Source of the DNA: Gavia stellata
Taxonomy: Eukaryota; Chordata; Aves; Gaviiformes; Gaviidae
DNA length: 64,000 nt
Direction of reading: 5' to 3'
Assembly (NCBI RefSeq): GCF_030936135.1
Contig: NC_082620.1
Span: forward strand, 3,162,001-3,226,000
The notes beneath the pieces are model-generated. The model saw nothing but the letters and a program-made list of their open reading frames with translations, made no database searches and was not told where the DNA came from. A program made the position numbers and the translations under genes. This document shows positions 11,798 to 24,959 of this stretch, piece by piece; within the stretch, counting starts at the first letter, position 1, and each line of letters begins with the position of its first letter.

Positions 11798-14700
11798 TTA
11801 TAAACTGTTTATATAATTCACAGTACTATACATTATCTTTTTTCCAGATAAAAAGGAAAAAATCCCATAGCCAAAAAAGGCTAAAATTCCGTGGAAACCA
11901 CTCTCAGAATGATACCAGGTCACTGGAACACCGTTGTCCTCTAATCGCTTCTTGTATAATAGTCCATCATCCCTAAGCACATCAAATTCACAGGTCACAA
12001 TGTAGGATTCAGGGAGCTGGCAAATAATGGAGTCTTCAGCTAAAAGTGGGGAAAATGTTATTCCTAAAAGTTCTTTGATTGCTTCATGGACTTCAGGTTT
12101 ATACGAAGTGGATTTCTGTGGTACATAGCCTCTAATCTTAAATTCGTCAGGAATAATGTCAGCACTTATCCATTTTTTATATTTCCGTTTCATACTCTCA
12201 GGAACATGGCGATTTTGTAGGACATCTTCCATAAATGATGGTTCTTTATTAAGATAACGAAAACAGAAGTACATAACTAGCTTTCGAAACAACATGGGGA
12301 CAGAAGCATTCTGCTGATAGGAAGGCAAATGAAAATCTAGCCCCTGTAGTCCTGGATAAAGTAAGACCTGAGCACGTACTTTTGGGAGGTCTCTTTTATT
12401 CAGCAGTATTTGGCAAATAACCGTAGCAAAATTAGCTCCACAACTGTCACCACTAATGATGATGAGAGCAGGATCCACATGATACTCTTCTAAATTCCTC
12501 ATAAAGTATAAGGTGGCATTGAGACAATCAAAATATTGCCCTGGGTATGGGTGTTCAGGAGCCAAACGATAACTGAAATGTCAAAGATATTGTGGTTATT
12601 GTCAAAATATTTACAAAAATTTAATCTGCATTGTTCATGATTGACTGATATGGTAGTTAGGTAGGCCTTTTTTTCTAAATTTTAAAGATTATATATCTTT
12701 TTAACTAGTGTAGATTGGAAAGACAAACTAATGGTCTTACAGCTATTTTAGTATACTTTGCCTATAAGCACATTTCTAAATTAAATGAAAGGCTAAAGCG
12801 AAAAATGGGGAGCACAATCTAAAATAGTAAATATTTTCAGCATAGTTTTCAGAAATGTTTCAAGTGTGGACTGTATTACCACCAATACTTCTATGTAAAA
12901 GTAGCACTTACCCAACAGACACAACCACTGAGTTGCATTTTTTGGCAATATAGCGGCATATTCTTTCAAAGGCTCCTAAAGAGAAAGTTTATCAGAATTG
13001 TTGTTTTAAAAATCAAATATCCTTTTGAAATGAAAATGTAGATCCTTGAACATACGCTGTGTGGAAGGCACTGCAACCTGAAAACCGATGAGTAACTTGT
13101 GCTATGCAATGTGGTCTTTACATGTTAACGTATTTTCTGGTTATTGGTCAGTGGCTGTTAGGGCATAATATAAGCATGTAAGAATGGTAATACTTGGGAA
13201 AAAATAGAAGTCTGTCTAGGCTCATATCACATCTCAGCTAGTGGTCAACAAAAGATGTCTAAGGAGAAGCATAAGCTGAAGACAAGCATATAGTACTAAG
13301 AAGCATACAAGAAGTTGAGGCTCAGAGCACTCCTTTGAAACAGAAACTGTGTCTTTATATTTAATGCTCTTCATTAATGTTTCTTCCCTGAATTATTTGA
13401 ACCACTTCTCAAACCCATGATTTTAACATTAACAACTTTTTGCAGCGAAGAATTCCATAGCTTGCTTACAAAGGTGTAAAGAGCAATTTTTATTTGCTCG
13501 TTTTGTACCTGGCATTCACTACTTCCATTTCGTGACATTAACTCTTGCACTGTAAGAAATGGTGGATAATTATTCCCTGTTTAACTTCTCTTGCTTCTCA
13601 TGATTTTGTAGACATTTAGTGTATCTGTCTTTATCTGTCTTTTCCAGCTTGAAGAGTCATAGTCTATTCACTTATTCTCCGTACAGAAGCACTTTTCTCA
13701 CCTATGCAGCCTCTCTCTGAGTCTTTCCGATACTGCTTTATCCCTCTTGAGGTATGGGAACCAGAACTATAAGCAGTATACTATATTTAGATGCACCATG
13801 GATTTATTACAGCGGCATAAAGAAGTTTCCTGTTTTTTCCTTTCCTAATAATAATAACTAGCATTGTATTTGCTTTTTGACTGCTACTGTGCACTAAGTC
13901 AACTTTTTCAGGCAATTTTGTACCATAATGCCAAGATTATCTTCCTGCAAGGGAGTAGTCTGCTTGGAGTCCGTTGTTTTATTTATAAAGTTAGGATGCT
14001 GTATTCATCTTTCTGACTTCTCAACACGCCTTTTCACCTCACATTTTATTGTCTAATCTTTTTCTATCATAAAGATATTCCGCAGTTTTTCAGTCATCCA
14101 TTTACTACCTCGAAGGACTTAGTATCATATCAGCTTTCACCATCTTTTCTGTTTTTGAATATATTGATTAGCACTGATCCCAGCACAGATGTCCTTATGG
14201 GAATCTCACAGGAACCTCCCACAACCCATCTTTTTTCTGTCTTTTAATCAGTTTTTATCCAAACGAGAGACCTTCCCTCTTGTGTCATGGGTGTGTAGCC
14301 TCTTTAAGAGACTCTTTTGGAAATCAAAGTAGGTTTTATCAACTCAGTCTCCTTTATTCATCTATTTTCTGACTCATTTAAAAAGCTTACACTGATTTGT
14401 GAAGCATGACTTCCATTTGTATGGATTTTAAGGAGTAAGTCATATTTATCTGTCCACTGATTCTGTTCTTCATTGTAGCTTCTGCTAATTTGCTAGTTGC
14501 AAACTTCAGGCTTACTAGTGTGTAGATTCTCCAAGTCCTTTTAAAAACTTGTCATTATGTTATTTGCTTTCCTGTTACCAAGTACCAACGGGAATTCAAA
14601 TGAAAGGTCACGTACTACAGTCAGTGTATCAGTATGGGTATTACATTAAGCCACGGCATGTGATATAGCTCCCTCAGTGTGCTGATTGTGCCACAGCAAT

Positions 14701-17085
14701 TGTGTTGTGAACAACAACTACAAGTATGCAACTTTGTGGTGTGTTTTTTTTCTTTCAGCGAAAGGAATTCACCTTTCACTTAGATCATATAGGCTTATCT
14801 CTTGAGTCCTCACTGCCACCCAAACTAGCTCTAGAACTAGAAGCATCACAGCTGGTGTCAGCCTGACACTCCACCCAGACTAATGTGCTCTGCAGTAAAA
14901 CAAGGGTAGATTATTTCTGCCACAGTGCAAAATGGGACCTAAGTTACTAGAAGTTACATTAATTTTTCTGCGTGATGCTAAACGGAGCCAGGTAGACTCT
15001 CAAACTCATTTGCAGGTAACTAAAGTCTGCCTAACATAGTGCTAGTGGAGACTTACCCTTTGAAACAGTAAAGGATTCAAAACCCACACACTTCCCTGTC
15101 GGACCCCTGAAACGAAATCTAGCTTTCCATGTTAGGTGCCTTGGCTTCCAGACAAAGCACACACAGACGTGGTTGCTCAGAAAGAGATCCAGAACAGTTA
15201 GGAGGCTGAGCCAGTAGCTACTGAGACAATCAAAGGGTTGTCTCTCTTTCTGAAAAAGAAATAAAGTATTCTGTGCAGTGTTACCACAAGAATCAAACTC
15301 CCCAAAATTGGTTCTATATTTAATGCTCATTTATTAACTATATTTTCCTTCATTTTGATTCCTTGTTTGCATGAATGGGAATATATTTACAGATTTTTTT
15401 TATGTATTCTTTAAATTCTTTCTTGGACCATGTTATATCTTTTAGACTTCTTTTGATGTATGGACTGCAAATTGAGAAACAGTGACTTTTGCAGTGTTTC
15501 TACACAGAAGTTGAGTGCTGAGCACAGAAGTATATCTTAAATTCTGTACTTTGAGGCCCTATCCAACACTTTAGTCCAGTTGAGATCCAAAACTAAAAAT
15601 TTCTCCTTGAGAAGTTACCAAAGCATTGTTCCAAAGAATGAAGCCAGAATGTATTCTTTGTAGCAACAGCATTGCCATTTCCATGATACTGTAATTATTC
15701 CAGAAAGTAGACCTAGGCTGAGTTCCGTATCAGCCTAAAAGGATTTTAAGTTACATTTCCAGAAAAGATGGCATACAGAGGAGAAGGAGGGAAGAGACAT
15801 GGATTACAACCCTTACTCCAGAACTGTTGCTATATCTTATTTTCAGCCAGCCATTAGTTAAGGTACAAGAACATCCTGTGAGCTGAACTTCCCTCACAGT
15901 GACCTGAGCATATGTGTTTTGTTTGGATGGTCTGTCTTTCTCTGCCCCAGCAAATGGAATCTTTCTCAGAACAGCTTCAACAGGAGGAGGAGCAGAGTCC
16001 CTCTGCCATTAGCTGACAGCAGATTGAGAGGTTTCTGGATCACAGTTCTGGATTTAGGACCCTCAGATCTCCTAAGAGCTGCTTTCATCAACATCGCCTG
16101 TAGCCTGAAGGAAGTAGAAATGTGATTACCCTTAACTGTGTGCTAGACTATTAATTCCGCAAGGTGCTTTGCAGTTAGTATTGAGATTGCAAAGACTATT
16201 GTCATTAGGGAGGACAGGTGAGATATTGACTGACACATGTCTGAAGGTAAAAATGTAAAGCTTTGGATTTGATTTTAAAAATAAAACTTGCTGATTTCTT
16301 ACTAATGCTCCCAAATGTGCCAGCGCCTCCATGAAAATACAGTATTCCTCTTCTTTTGCCAGTAGGTGGCCATTTAGGCTGATAAATCCTCAATGGTACC
16401 TCGTCTACTTTGAGATCTTTGATAAGAAGCTTTGAATCTCTCGGTGGTGGTATTCCATCTAGCACAACTCGTAATAAGCTTAAATCACTGCAGATCCCTA
16501 GCTTCTCAAAAATCTTTCCCTGTTGAAAAGAAAGAATTCGAAAGAAGAGAGTAATGTAGGCTTGCTTCTGAATAGATAGAATTATTACATGTACATGCAG
16601 TTCAATAGGTACAGTATACATAAAGCTTTTTTTTTTCCATTTTCATGTGAAACACGTCTCCAATGTAAAGTGGCTGCAGTTTGACAGATGCACTGAAAAA
16701 TCTAAATAACCTTTTAAGATTAGTCATATCAGTTTTATGAGTTAATTTAACATGATTTGGTTCATCTAACAATGCTTACAGGCTTCAGGGGGGTGAATTG
16801 CTTCTCCTTCTTTTCTTTTTTTTCTTAAGCCATTATCTTCCAGCTCCCAAATATCCTACCAAAATAAAATTGAAATCCCCAGTTTTAAGAAAGTTAACTT
16901 ACCGCAAACATGGTTGTAATCAACAATGAATGGAAAAAACGAAGCTTTAGAGGTTGGTCAATTCCAGGTGGCAGTTCTGAATGGAAAAAATCATAAAACA
17001 CCCCCCCCAAAAACAGTGCTGGTATTATAACAGGAGACATGAAAACCATTCCTATTATTGCTAAAGTTGTATAAACAGATGCCAT
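11798..17085 (-). CDS. AADACL4-like: AADACL gene C: arylacetamide deacetylase-like, altered oxyanion motif
   Basis: Coding exons: 16903-17085, 16303-16519, 12912-12975, 11798-12572 (183+217+64+775 nt, 412 residues), all GT-AG. Exon 1 starts MASVYTTLA, has a signal anchor, then SELPPGIDQP. A run of eight G on the coding strand in exon 1 reads through in frame. The oxyanion motif is HGGAG (His about 124) instead of HGGGW, and the nucleophile elbow is GDSCGA (Ser 198) instead of GDSAGG, with Asp 352 in EFDVLRDDG and His 382 in GFHG. Catalytic residues are therefore present, but two positions close to the active site differ from genes A and B. An N-A-T sequon lies near 173. The codon across the exon 2/3 junction is Arg (A|GA), a trait shared with genes D and E. 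Likely a membrane esterase of changed specificity; reduced activity is also possible. Confidence 0.88.
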
Positions 17086-19309
17086 TTCACTTCAATAGAA
17101 GTGAACGCTAAAAAACCTACGCTGTCTTAAGCTTTTGTTTTCAAGCGTTTCTGAGGTGTCTTCACAGGAGACTAAGCACTCAGTTCATAAGCAGAAATAA
17201 GAAGTTTATTAATGTTGCAATACCCTAATTTTCTCCACCCTTCTTTTGCTAATGATATTATTGGCAACACTTGCTTATACTAAAAAAAGGGGAGGGGGAA
17301 GTTTTTACCCTTTACAAAAGGTGGAATTCAAAGTATATGAAATTTATTTATATCATGAGTTCTTCACTAACAATGAGAAATGATTATTCAGAGGGGCCCT
17401 TATCTGAAGATTGTCTGTGTTTGGTTTGTTGTGGATCCATTATGGATGGACATTCCTGTTGCAGTGTTAAATTTTGGTGATGTGGGGCTACTTGCAGTTG
17501 TCATCAAGGTGTATACTTCTCTGAGAAGAAAAATATTCAAATCCACATTTTTTTATAAACTTTGTTTCATAGTGGAATGCACAGACACATTCATGCTTTC
17601 ATTTTGGTTTAAATAAGAGTATATTTGCTTGGTGTATAACCTCTGATGCTCCGACAGAAAGATTTGCTCTGTTTATGTGATGTATGTCTACATTACGTTA
17701 GCTGCGCACGACGTTTTATGCAGAGATACTGTTCTTCACACTGGAGTAGGAGTGCAAGTAAAATCAGTGCTAGACAGTGCAAGTCTTAGTGTACGTTAAG
17801 GTCTCCCCAGATACACAGTGGTGTGTTTGTAGATTTAAGCCATTATCGTTTCTGGTCAAAGCTTTTCACTAATTAAACTCTCATTGTAATTCTTGTTTGT
17901 AGTTCAGTGTAGAGGCATTATAAAATACATGCGTATTAGTGAGGGGTGGTTAAAGTTGGTGGCAGTTTTCTTGTGAAATAATTTTTCTGGTTTGTATTCT
18001 TCTTACCAGAATTTCATTTACGACACAATTTTAAAGTTACAGCTCCCAAACTTTTTTCCTGTCCTGGCTTTTGAAGTGAAATTCCAGTCTGAAAACTGAA
18101 TTAGTCCTTAGCTTCATTAGCTTAGTATTTAAGGCAAAGCAATCATGAGAGCTGATTTGCACAATTTTAGCTTGTGGAGATAAGAATGTGTGGGATAAAG
18201 CAACATAAATTTGCACCAACGTTTGTGAAACAGGCAAATCGTCAGCTCTTCACAGCAAGGGCTTTTTCTTTGCTGAGGTTGGCTGATTTGGGGCCGCCTT
18301 TCCCTTACATGGAGAACAAATGTAGCCATATAGTTAGTTACACATGTCAGACTGTAGAAGCCAAACTCAGATACTCGCGGTCAATGCTTATTCTGTCCTA
18401 AGCTTATCAATGTTTATCCATAGGGCTTTTTCTGCAACACAGTGGGGTCATCCTAGTGATGGTTTTGGTTATTAGTTTCTATGTAGTGTGATATTACAGC
18501 ACAGCCTGTGGTTTTTTCATTGAGTATTAGTTTTGACGTCTATTCCCGGCAAAACAGCAGAACACTACAGTCCTTACTAGGTGCTTATTTCTGATGTCTG
18601 TGCCATCAATCAAAATATCCTGAAATAAATTACCACATGCAAATCAGATCTGAATATTGTATTTCAGCATTCTTGATGATTTCTTATGTTTGACTCCTCA
18701 AAGGAGGAAAATTCCGTGCTTTCAAAAGAACCTGTAATCAAGAACAGTAAACTCATAAAGGCATTTACTACTGCAGGGGCAGTAAATGAAACTTTTAAGA
18801 GCAATCAGTAACAATTTAATTAAATACCTGATATTTGGAATAGATCAGGTCAGATTATGAAAGCTCTGTACCAAAGAGGACATGTATGTCTGCTGTAGCT
18901 GTATAAGCTGTTGCTGACACCGTATTGGCAGGAGTCTTTTCTTCACAGTATTCAGTGAGTCAATAATTAAACACCTTTAATCAAAACCAAAACACCTCAC
19001 AGATGCCATCTCTGTTTTGAAACTTTGATGGATCTGATAGAGTAGAAGGAATATTTCTTTACTGTCTTTTTTATTTAAAAATAAATTTTAAAAGGGACAG
19101 TTTGGGGGTTTCATTTGTTTGGTTTTTGGTGTTATGCCCTGGCAGTTGTCTTCAGTCAGAATCTGCTGTACAGTCGTGACAGCCCGAACAAAAATCTTTC
19201 AGTTATGCATTATAGCCCTTCTGTTGTCAAAGAAATGTTAAGTAATGTTTCAGAACAATATCTTAATATTTTACTCTGAATCTCTTAATATCTTAATATT
19301 TTACCCTTA

Positions 19310-19349
19310 GAGCATACTCTGAGTATGCTCAGTTAGAGCATATTCTAAC
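19310..19349. repeat. Two adjacent palindromes
   Basis: GAGCATACTC, T, GAGTATGCTC (19310-19330) is a perfect 10-bp inverted repeat with a one-base centre. GTTAGA, GCATAT, TCTAAC (19332-19349) follows at once. Just upstream, TATCTTAATATTTTAC occurs twice in tandem. Confidence 0.85.
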
Positions 19350-20642
19350 TGCATGCTATGTGAGCACCTCAGTCCTTCCTCCAGGTCCTGTTACCACAGT
19401 TTCCGTGTTTTTCCAGAATCAAGCAAATCCCATGGTCTTAGAGCTTCTCATTCCTTCTGGGGATGCTCATACTCACAATTGTTTCGTGATACTTGGTGCC
19501 TTATATTCCCAAATGCTCATGTGACTCAAATAATTCTGTTGCTGCATGTCACTTTTCTACTGATGTTTGTTCAGAGATGCTTCAAATTTTTCTAGTCTGG
19601 TCAGCCATTCCTGTACCTGCAGGTGTACAGGTAGAAATATCTATGACCACTCTCGGTCTCTCACGTTTCTAACAGTCAGTGGGGGTTTTGGTGGTTTTTT
19701 CCCCAATTGTTTTTGAGGTGTTAAATTGTCAAAAAAATGTTTTATTCCCTTTCAGTCCACTCCATAAAGTGAGTAACTTACATCTTTGCAAAGAAAAAGG
19801 CTTCTTCTCTTTCTGGCAGTAGATAGATACCCATCTTGGATAAAAAGCTAACCAGTAATAGCTCTTTAAACTGTAGGTGTTTGCTGATGTGTTTTGCTAC
19901 ATCCATTATTTTATTCTTTCAGCAAGCTCATTGCAAAACCCCAGCTTCCACAAAGTCTTTACCTGTCTGTAGATGAGAATAGCTAAAGAAGATTGAAGAG
20001 ATTCCACTAAACTGGAGAAAATTAACAGAGCCTGGAGTTTGGCATTGTAATGCACATTATGGACATGCATAGAGTTCTTTATTTTTATAAAACAGTCAGC
20101 TACTCAGAGCTCACATAATTGATACTTTATTCATTGAATTTAGTGTTGCTGGAGACTGGCATGTTCAATATATCAGTTGGTGAGTACAGAATTGATGATA
20201 ATTGAGTAAATTCTTCCTGTTTTCTCATCAGCAAGCCTCCATTTATGCAAGAGGTTAGTTCCCTCTAAAATTAATTCTTTTCTTAAATTTACAGTGTATT
20301 TCTAATGGTCATAGTAATGATGGGAAAGCGAAGAATTACAACAACACCTATTCAAAGAAATATGTTCTTTGCTGGTTTATTCCCAGGCTTAACCTGTCAG
20401 GTTTTGTAAGGCTTATGTAGCTGTGGAATCACATACCTCTTTGTAGATTGAGAAAGCATAAAACTCATCAACTTCACATCAGTTGTTTATCAGCATAAGA
20501 GGCAGGCAGCCTTCAAACCAAACACTAATGAAGGCACAAACGTCAGGGTAGTTGGTGCTAATGAGTTACATGAATGTCACATGTTACTGTTTTTCTTGCA
20601 ATGTCTTTCTCTAAAACATTGCAAAACGTTTCACTTCTGATT

Positions 20643-20670
20643 GTAGGCTGTGTTAGGAAACACAGCCTAC
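20643..20670. repeat. Perfect 12-bp hairpin, 4-nt loop
   Basis: GTAGGCTGTGTT and its exact reverse complement AACACAGCCTAC are separated by AGGA. A related CAGTTAGCCTATAG follows. No known element is recognised. Confidence 0.85.
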
Positions 20671-23058
20671 AGTTAGCCTATAGTTAGTTGACTATTGCGG
20701 AACTGCAATGTGTAATACAGGAAATACTACAAGGATTAACTAAAGCGTGGTAAAGTAGCCAGCTATAATGACTGAGGTATCGATTCTGTCAAGTATAGTC
20801 AGGCTTAATAACTAATTGGAAGACATAAAGCTAAGAAAACAGGAAAAAATAATGTATTCCAAAGAAGAATTAAAAGCAGAAATAATAGCTTCTGATATGT
20901 TCCTTTTTTGGTTTTTAATGTACATTTCAAAATGAAACACTCTGGTAACTATAATTTGCCTGCGGTTTTTGGGTTTTGAGGTTTTTTATTTACTCCAGGT
21001 AATGTAGTAGGACAATTAGACTCTGTGGTGCAATTTAACTAACTTTGGTTTTACCAAGTAGAGCATGTAAGAAACTTACCGTCCTCCAGTTCACATTTCT
21101 TTTCTTGTATTTATGTAAACAAATGACTGAAAGCATCTCAGACCTCTTCATATCTGTAAGCCTTAGTCTTCCGATCTGTGAGATGGATTTAGTATGCCCT
21201 TTACAGTGACACTAAGAAGCTTTAAGAAACGACAGCTTAGTACATGCTCTTGATACTGTTTTTTAAAGGTGCTATGTATTTGCTTGATCTATCTCCTCCT
21301 TCATTGAGCCTGCCTCCTACCTACCTTTGGGTGTCCTCCCTTTTTGTTATCTCCATCTCCCCACCCAAATTAGTAGCTACTCCCTATGCATTTTGCTCTT
21401 ACTCATGACTGAAAGCCATCTTCTGTTTAGTCTGCCATAAATCTTTATTTTAATTTTTCCTTTCTTCCTCTAAGTTATTCTTTGAAGTCTATCCCTTCCA
21501 AATGTCTCCTAGGTTAAACATCTGCTAACAAATTCTGCAGTAAAAAGCTGTACTGTATCAAAACCAAAATCAATTAAAAATTATGATAAATATTATGTAT
21601 TAGCATTCAGCGATGGAAATTCAGATCTTGTGCCGTACAATTCAGAGCAGCTACATTTCTGAAAGCGTGACTCAACAGAGGGTTTTTGTTATGTAGCATT
21701 TCTTGGATATATGTGTCTCGGTAGCTGTGCAATTCTGTTCCTCAGAATGGATGAACTTTGTTCCACACAAATGGAGTCTGAATAAGCTGCTCTGGAACAT
21801 CCACCTGAGATTTCATGACACGTCACTGCACCAAAATGTATTCTTATTAAGTCATAAGTAGTTTGAATATAAATATAAAAACTGCAACTGGCCTTAATTT
21901 GCTGGCCAGATTTGTCTGAGACTCATAACTCCAAATATTTAGGTTAGCAGTTTCTTCACTATCATGAGAGAGTCAGCAAACACAATGAATTATTGAGGTG
22001 ATGGGCAATCAGACAAAGAAGATTGTCAGGAATTAAAGCAGCCATAGTTTGCAGGATTATGCCTAACTATTTCAGGAGCAGTACAGAGAATGTGCATCAC
22101 AGGCAGAGAATAAAGTTAATGCTTTTAAATAAATAATGTTATTTATAAATAATAGAGTTAATAAATGTGGAATGTTTTCTAATTGCCTGCGTATTTTTAA
22201 AAATACTTGCTGTCGTATATTGACTTTTAACCAGAGTGGTACAAAGAGGTGATGTAAAGATAGCAAAGCAGAAGCTCATTGGAATTGTAGACTTCTGTAA
22301 TAAACCACTGTAACTTGATTAGTTTAGAACAGGTAATCTAACTTTAAAATTGTTATGGCTTAAAATGTGCTCTATTATCAAACATACAACTTTAGTCTAT
22401 GGAGGCATAACAACAGGTTCATTAAAAATATTTAAGTCTAATCCACAGATTGACCTTTTGTAACATCTTTCAGGTACTCATATTCTGTGCCCAGAGCACA
22501 AAGGAGTTTGCCAGGTTATCCTGCTGGCATTAAAAACACAATTGTGTGCTGACACCTGGTGATGGGAATGATGCACAACAATTTGCTTTCCTTTTCTTAA
22601 TTTCTTTTAACGTCTTCCTGTTCAAATAGTGTCAAGACCTCCCAGCTGTACTGAACTTCCCAGCATTTCACTAGTTTTCAGGTCTTGACAATGTTCTGAT
22701 TTGTTCCTGCATCCTTTTATTTGTGAAATACTGCCTTTGTGCCAAAGTCTAGAGACCACCTAAAGAAACGTGGCTCATGTCCACGTTATTTAGGGTTAAT
22801 ACCTCTGAAGTGGACCAGCCTTGTCCACACCCTTTTACTGCCTGGAGACCATCATGGCATGGTCTGTCTCTTTACTCCGGATGCAAACTCTAGAGTAAAA
22901 TATTACCTCAGGCATACTCACCTTCCCTTTTGGAAGGAACTAGTTGTTTCTGTCGAGATGGGAAGTAACTGCCCCATTTAAGGAAACTTACTTGTCAAGA
23001 TTATATTTTCCTAAGTTCTTCATAGGCAAAGACTCCTTCAGAACCTAGCAGTTATCTA

Positions 23059-23061
<3 letters not shown>

Positions 23062-23090
<29 letters not shown>
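23062..23090. repeat. A29 homopolymer tract
   Basis: An uninterrupted run of 29 A. It could be a simple repeat or the tail of a retrocopy inserted in plus orientation, but no parent gene is recognisable upstream. Confidence 0.9.
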
Positions 23091-23092
<2 letters not shown>

Positions 23093-24665
23093 TCTGTAGT
23101 ATCTTCAGCATGTCTTCTTTGGGTTTTAATACCCATGAGAGATTTGACAGTTGTCAGCCTTTTTCTTAGTCTGACTTCTTCTGTATTTCAGTGTTAGGAA
23201 TGTACCTTTCTATCACTCTATGGACAAACTGCCACTGATGTCAACGGAGCAAGTAAACCTCAACATTAGTGGGATAGGTTGCCCATAAGAAAAATAGACA
23301 GCATTCAAAAATCAGTGTTAACTGATCTGTGTGCCTATAAATCAGGAAAATATTGTAGATTATTTTTGGGCTTTTTGCTTGTTCAAATTGTATTCATTCA
23401 GAAAGGCCATATGGAAGAACCCTGTAAAATTTCCTCTTTTTCCTGACTATACTATGTGAGTGTAACTAAATGTCATTCATATTGCTTTGGCAGGCTTTAT
23501 TTTCTCATATGCTGAATATAAATAACATAGCCATGCCGAGCATTGCAGAACATCCTTCCGTTGTTTGGAGGATGTCGTCTTCTGTCTGAACACTTACCTT
23601 ACATAATTGTCTGCAGCATGCTTTGCTTTTGATTATAGTTTAAATAAGCCAGCGGTGGGCAGAAAATATATACAATAATAGAAGATAAAGAGATTATTAT
23701 TTTTAAATGATAGAGCTAGAAATCTCCCTGACAAGAGTGAAAGTAATTCATAGTGTGGGTAGTGTTCCAGGTACTAATTTAAGCAAAGATAGTCAGAAGT
23801 TTTGACTGTAAGTAAAATTGCATCCTAGCTCTGCTTCCATTTCTGCATGGAAATACATCATGCCTCCAAGTATAACTTACTGAAGAATTTAAGATGTTAA
23901 AGTCTAATGACATGATAAATTATTATAATTCAGGTTATAAGATTATAATAAAAACAGAGGGGAAACAGTTATGCTGTGAGGCATTCACCTGAGGAGAACA
24001 GTGTTATTAAAACGTTTACTGACATTTCTTAGCAATACTTGTTGGCATTTCTAAGAAAATATCCTTACACATTAATTATGCCACTTTATTTTGTATTGTT
24101 TTACTTGATCATTCATCTCGTCTTGTTGTAAACAGTTTAAGATCAATGTGAACATTGGGGGATTTTTGGTTTTGTTTTGGGTTTTTTTTTTCTTTCTCTT
24201 TCATTCTCCCTTCTCTGCCATGGCACTTTACATTGTCCCTCTATGAGAAAGTGCTTCCTGCTTCAGACAGTGCAGGCCTACAGTTAATACAAGCTCTTTG
24301 TAAAGTAACTGATAGTACTGTATATTCCCATATATCTTTATCTCTATATAAAAGGTATATGCATGATTTTTTTAATAGATGTTGCATTCCTTAACCAATA
24401 CTTTGCATAACATCTGTAGTTCCAGGCCTAACCTTTTTCCTGACTTCCTCTCCTTTCCTTCCACTTCTTTCTTTTATGTCTGTGCTCAAATATTTTCTGC
24501 TATATTCAGTTCTCTTTAAGCCTGCCTCAAATTCAGCTTTCACCAGATACAGGCTTTGAGAAATCATTGACCATGCTCATTAGGCACTTAACCTGTAGAT
24601 TCAGGCCCTGTTACCTGCCCCAAGTTGTCCTCGAATCGCGGTTTGTGTTTTAATATTTCCAGAAC

Positions 24666-24671
24666 TTTATT
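24666..24671 (-). terminator. Candidate poly(A) signal of gene D
   Basis: AATAAA on the minus strand, about 290 nt past the gene D stop, implying a short 3' untranslated region similar to that inferred for gene E. Confidence 0.45.
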
Positions 24672-24959
24672 GAGCCAAACTGTATGGCAAAACACTTGCC
24701 ATGGGGACCAGATCTTGTATGGGTACAGGAGAAAACTCTGAAGAGATGGTAGAGGAAAGAAAGGTAAGTTCACCTGATTTTGCCTCAGAGAAATGAAGCA
24801 AAAGCCACCACCAAATCAATTTCTTGGGTAAAAAGAAGACAGATGCAATGCAGAAATTTAAGATGTTGATTTAAGAAAAGGAAGATTGAGGATGTTTTTT
24901 AAAAATCTTTGCAAGCAATAAGAGATAGGAATCAGGAAAGGAAAGCAAGAAATGGAATT

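Larger units (their letters stand above)
17086..24959. other. Gene-poor gap between genes C and D
   Basis: About 7.9 kb of AT-rich sequence. The left end is gene C's promoter side. The right end holds the gene D 3' region with an AATAAA on the minus strand (24666-24671). It contains palindromes at 19310-19349 and 20643-20670 and a 29-base A tract at 23062-23090. I searched for orphan copies of the conserved AADACL exon 3 string (reverse of GTTGTGTCTGTTGG) and found none. No open frame here looks like a gene. Confidence 0.6.

Noticed and set aside
21155-21215. MIR-like SINE similarity (CCTTAGTCTTCCGATCTGTG then AGATGG)
   Set aside because: It resembles the MIR core, but the match is short and read from memory only, too weak to list as an element.
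22739-23090. 80-codon frame followed by an A29 tract, considered as a processed retrocopy
   Set aside because: The frame starts with GTG, matches no protein I recognise, and no target-site repeat is visible; the A tract may be a simple repeat.
17086-24959. Searched for a sixth AADACL gene or pseudogene exons in the large gap
   Set aside because: No copy of the highly conserved exon 3 string, the GDSxG exon or the HGG exon is visible outside the five genes.
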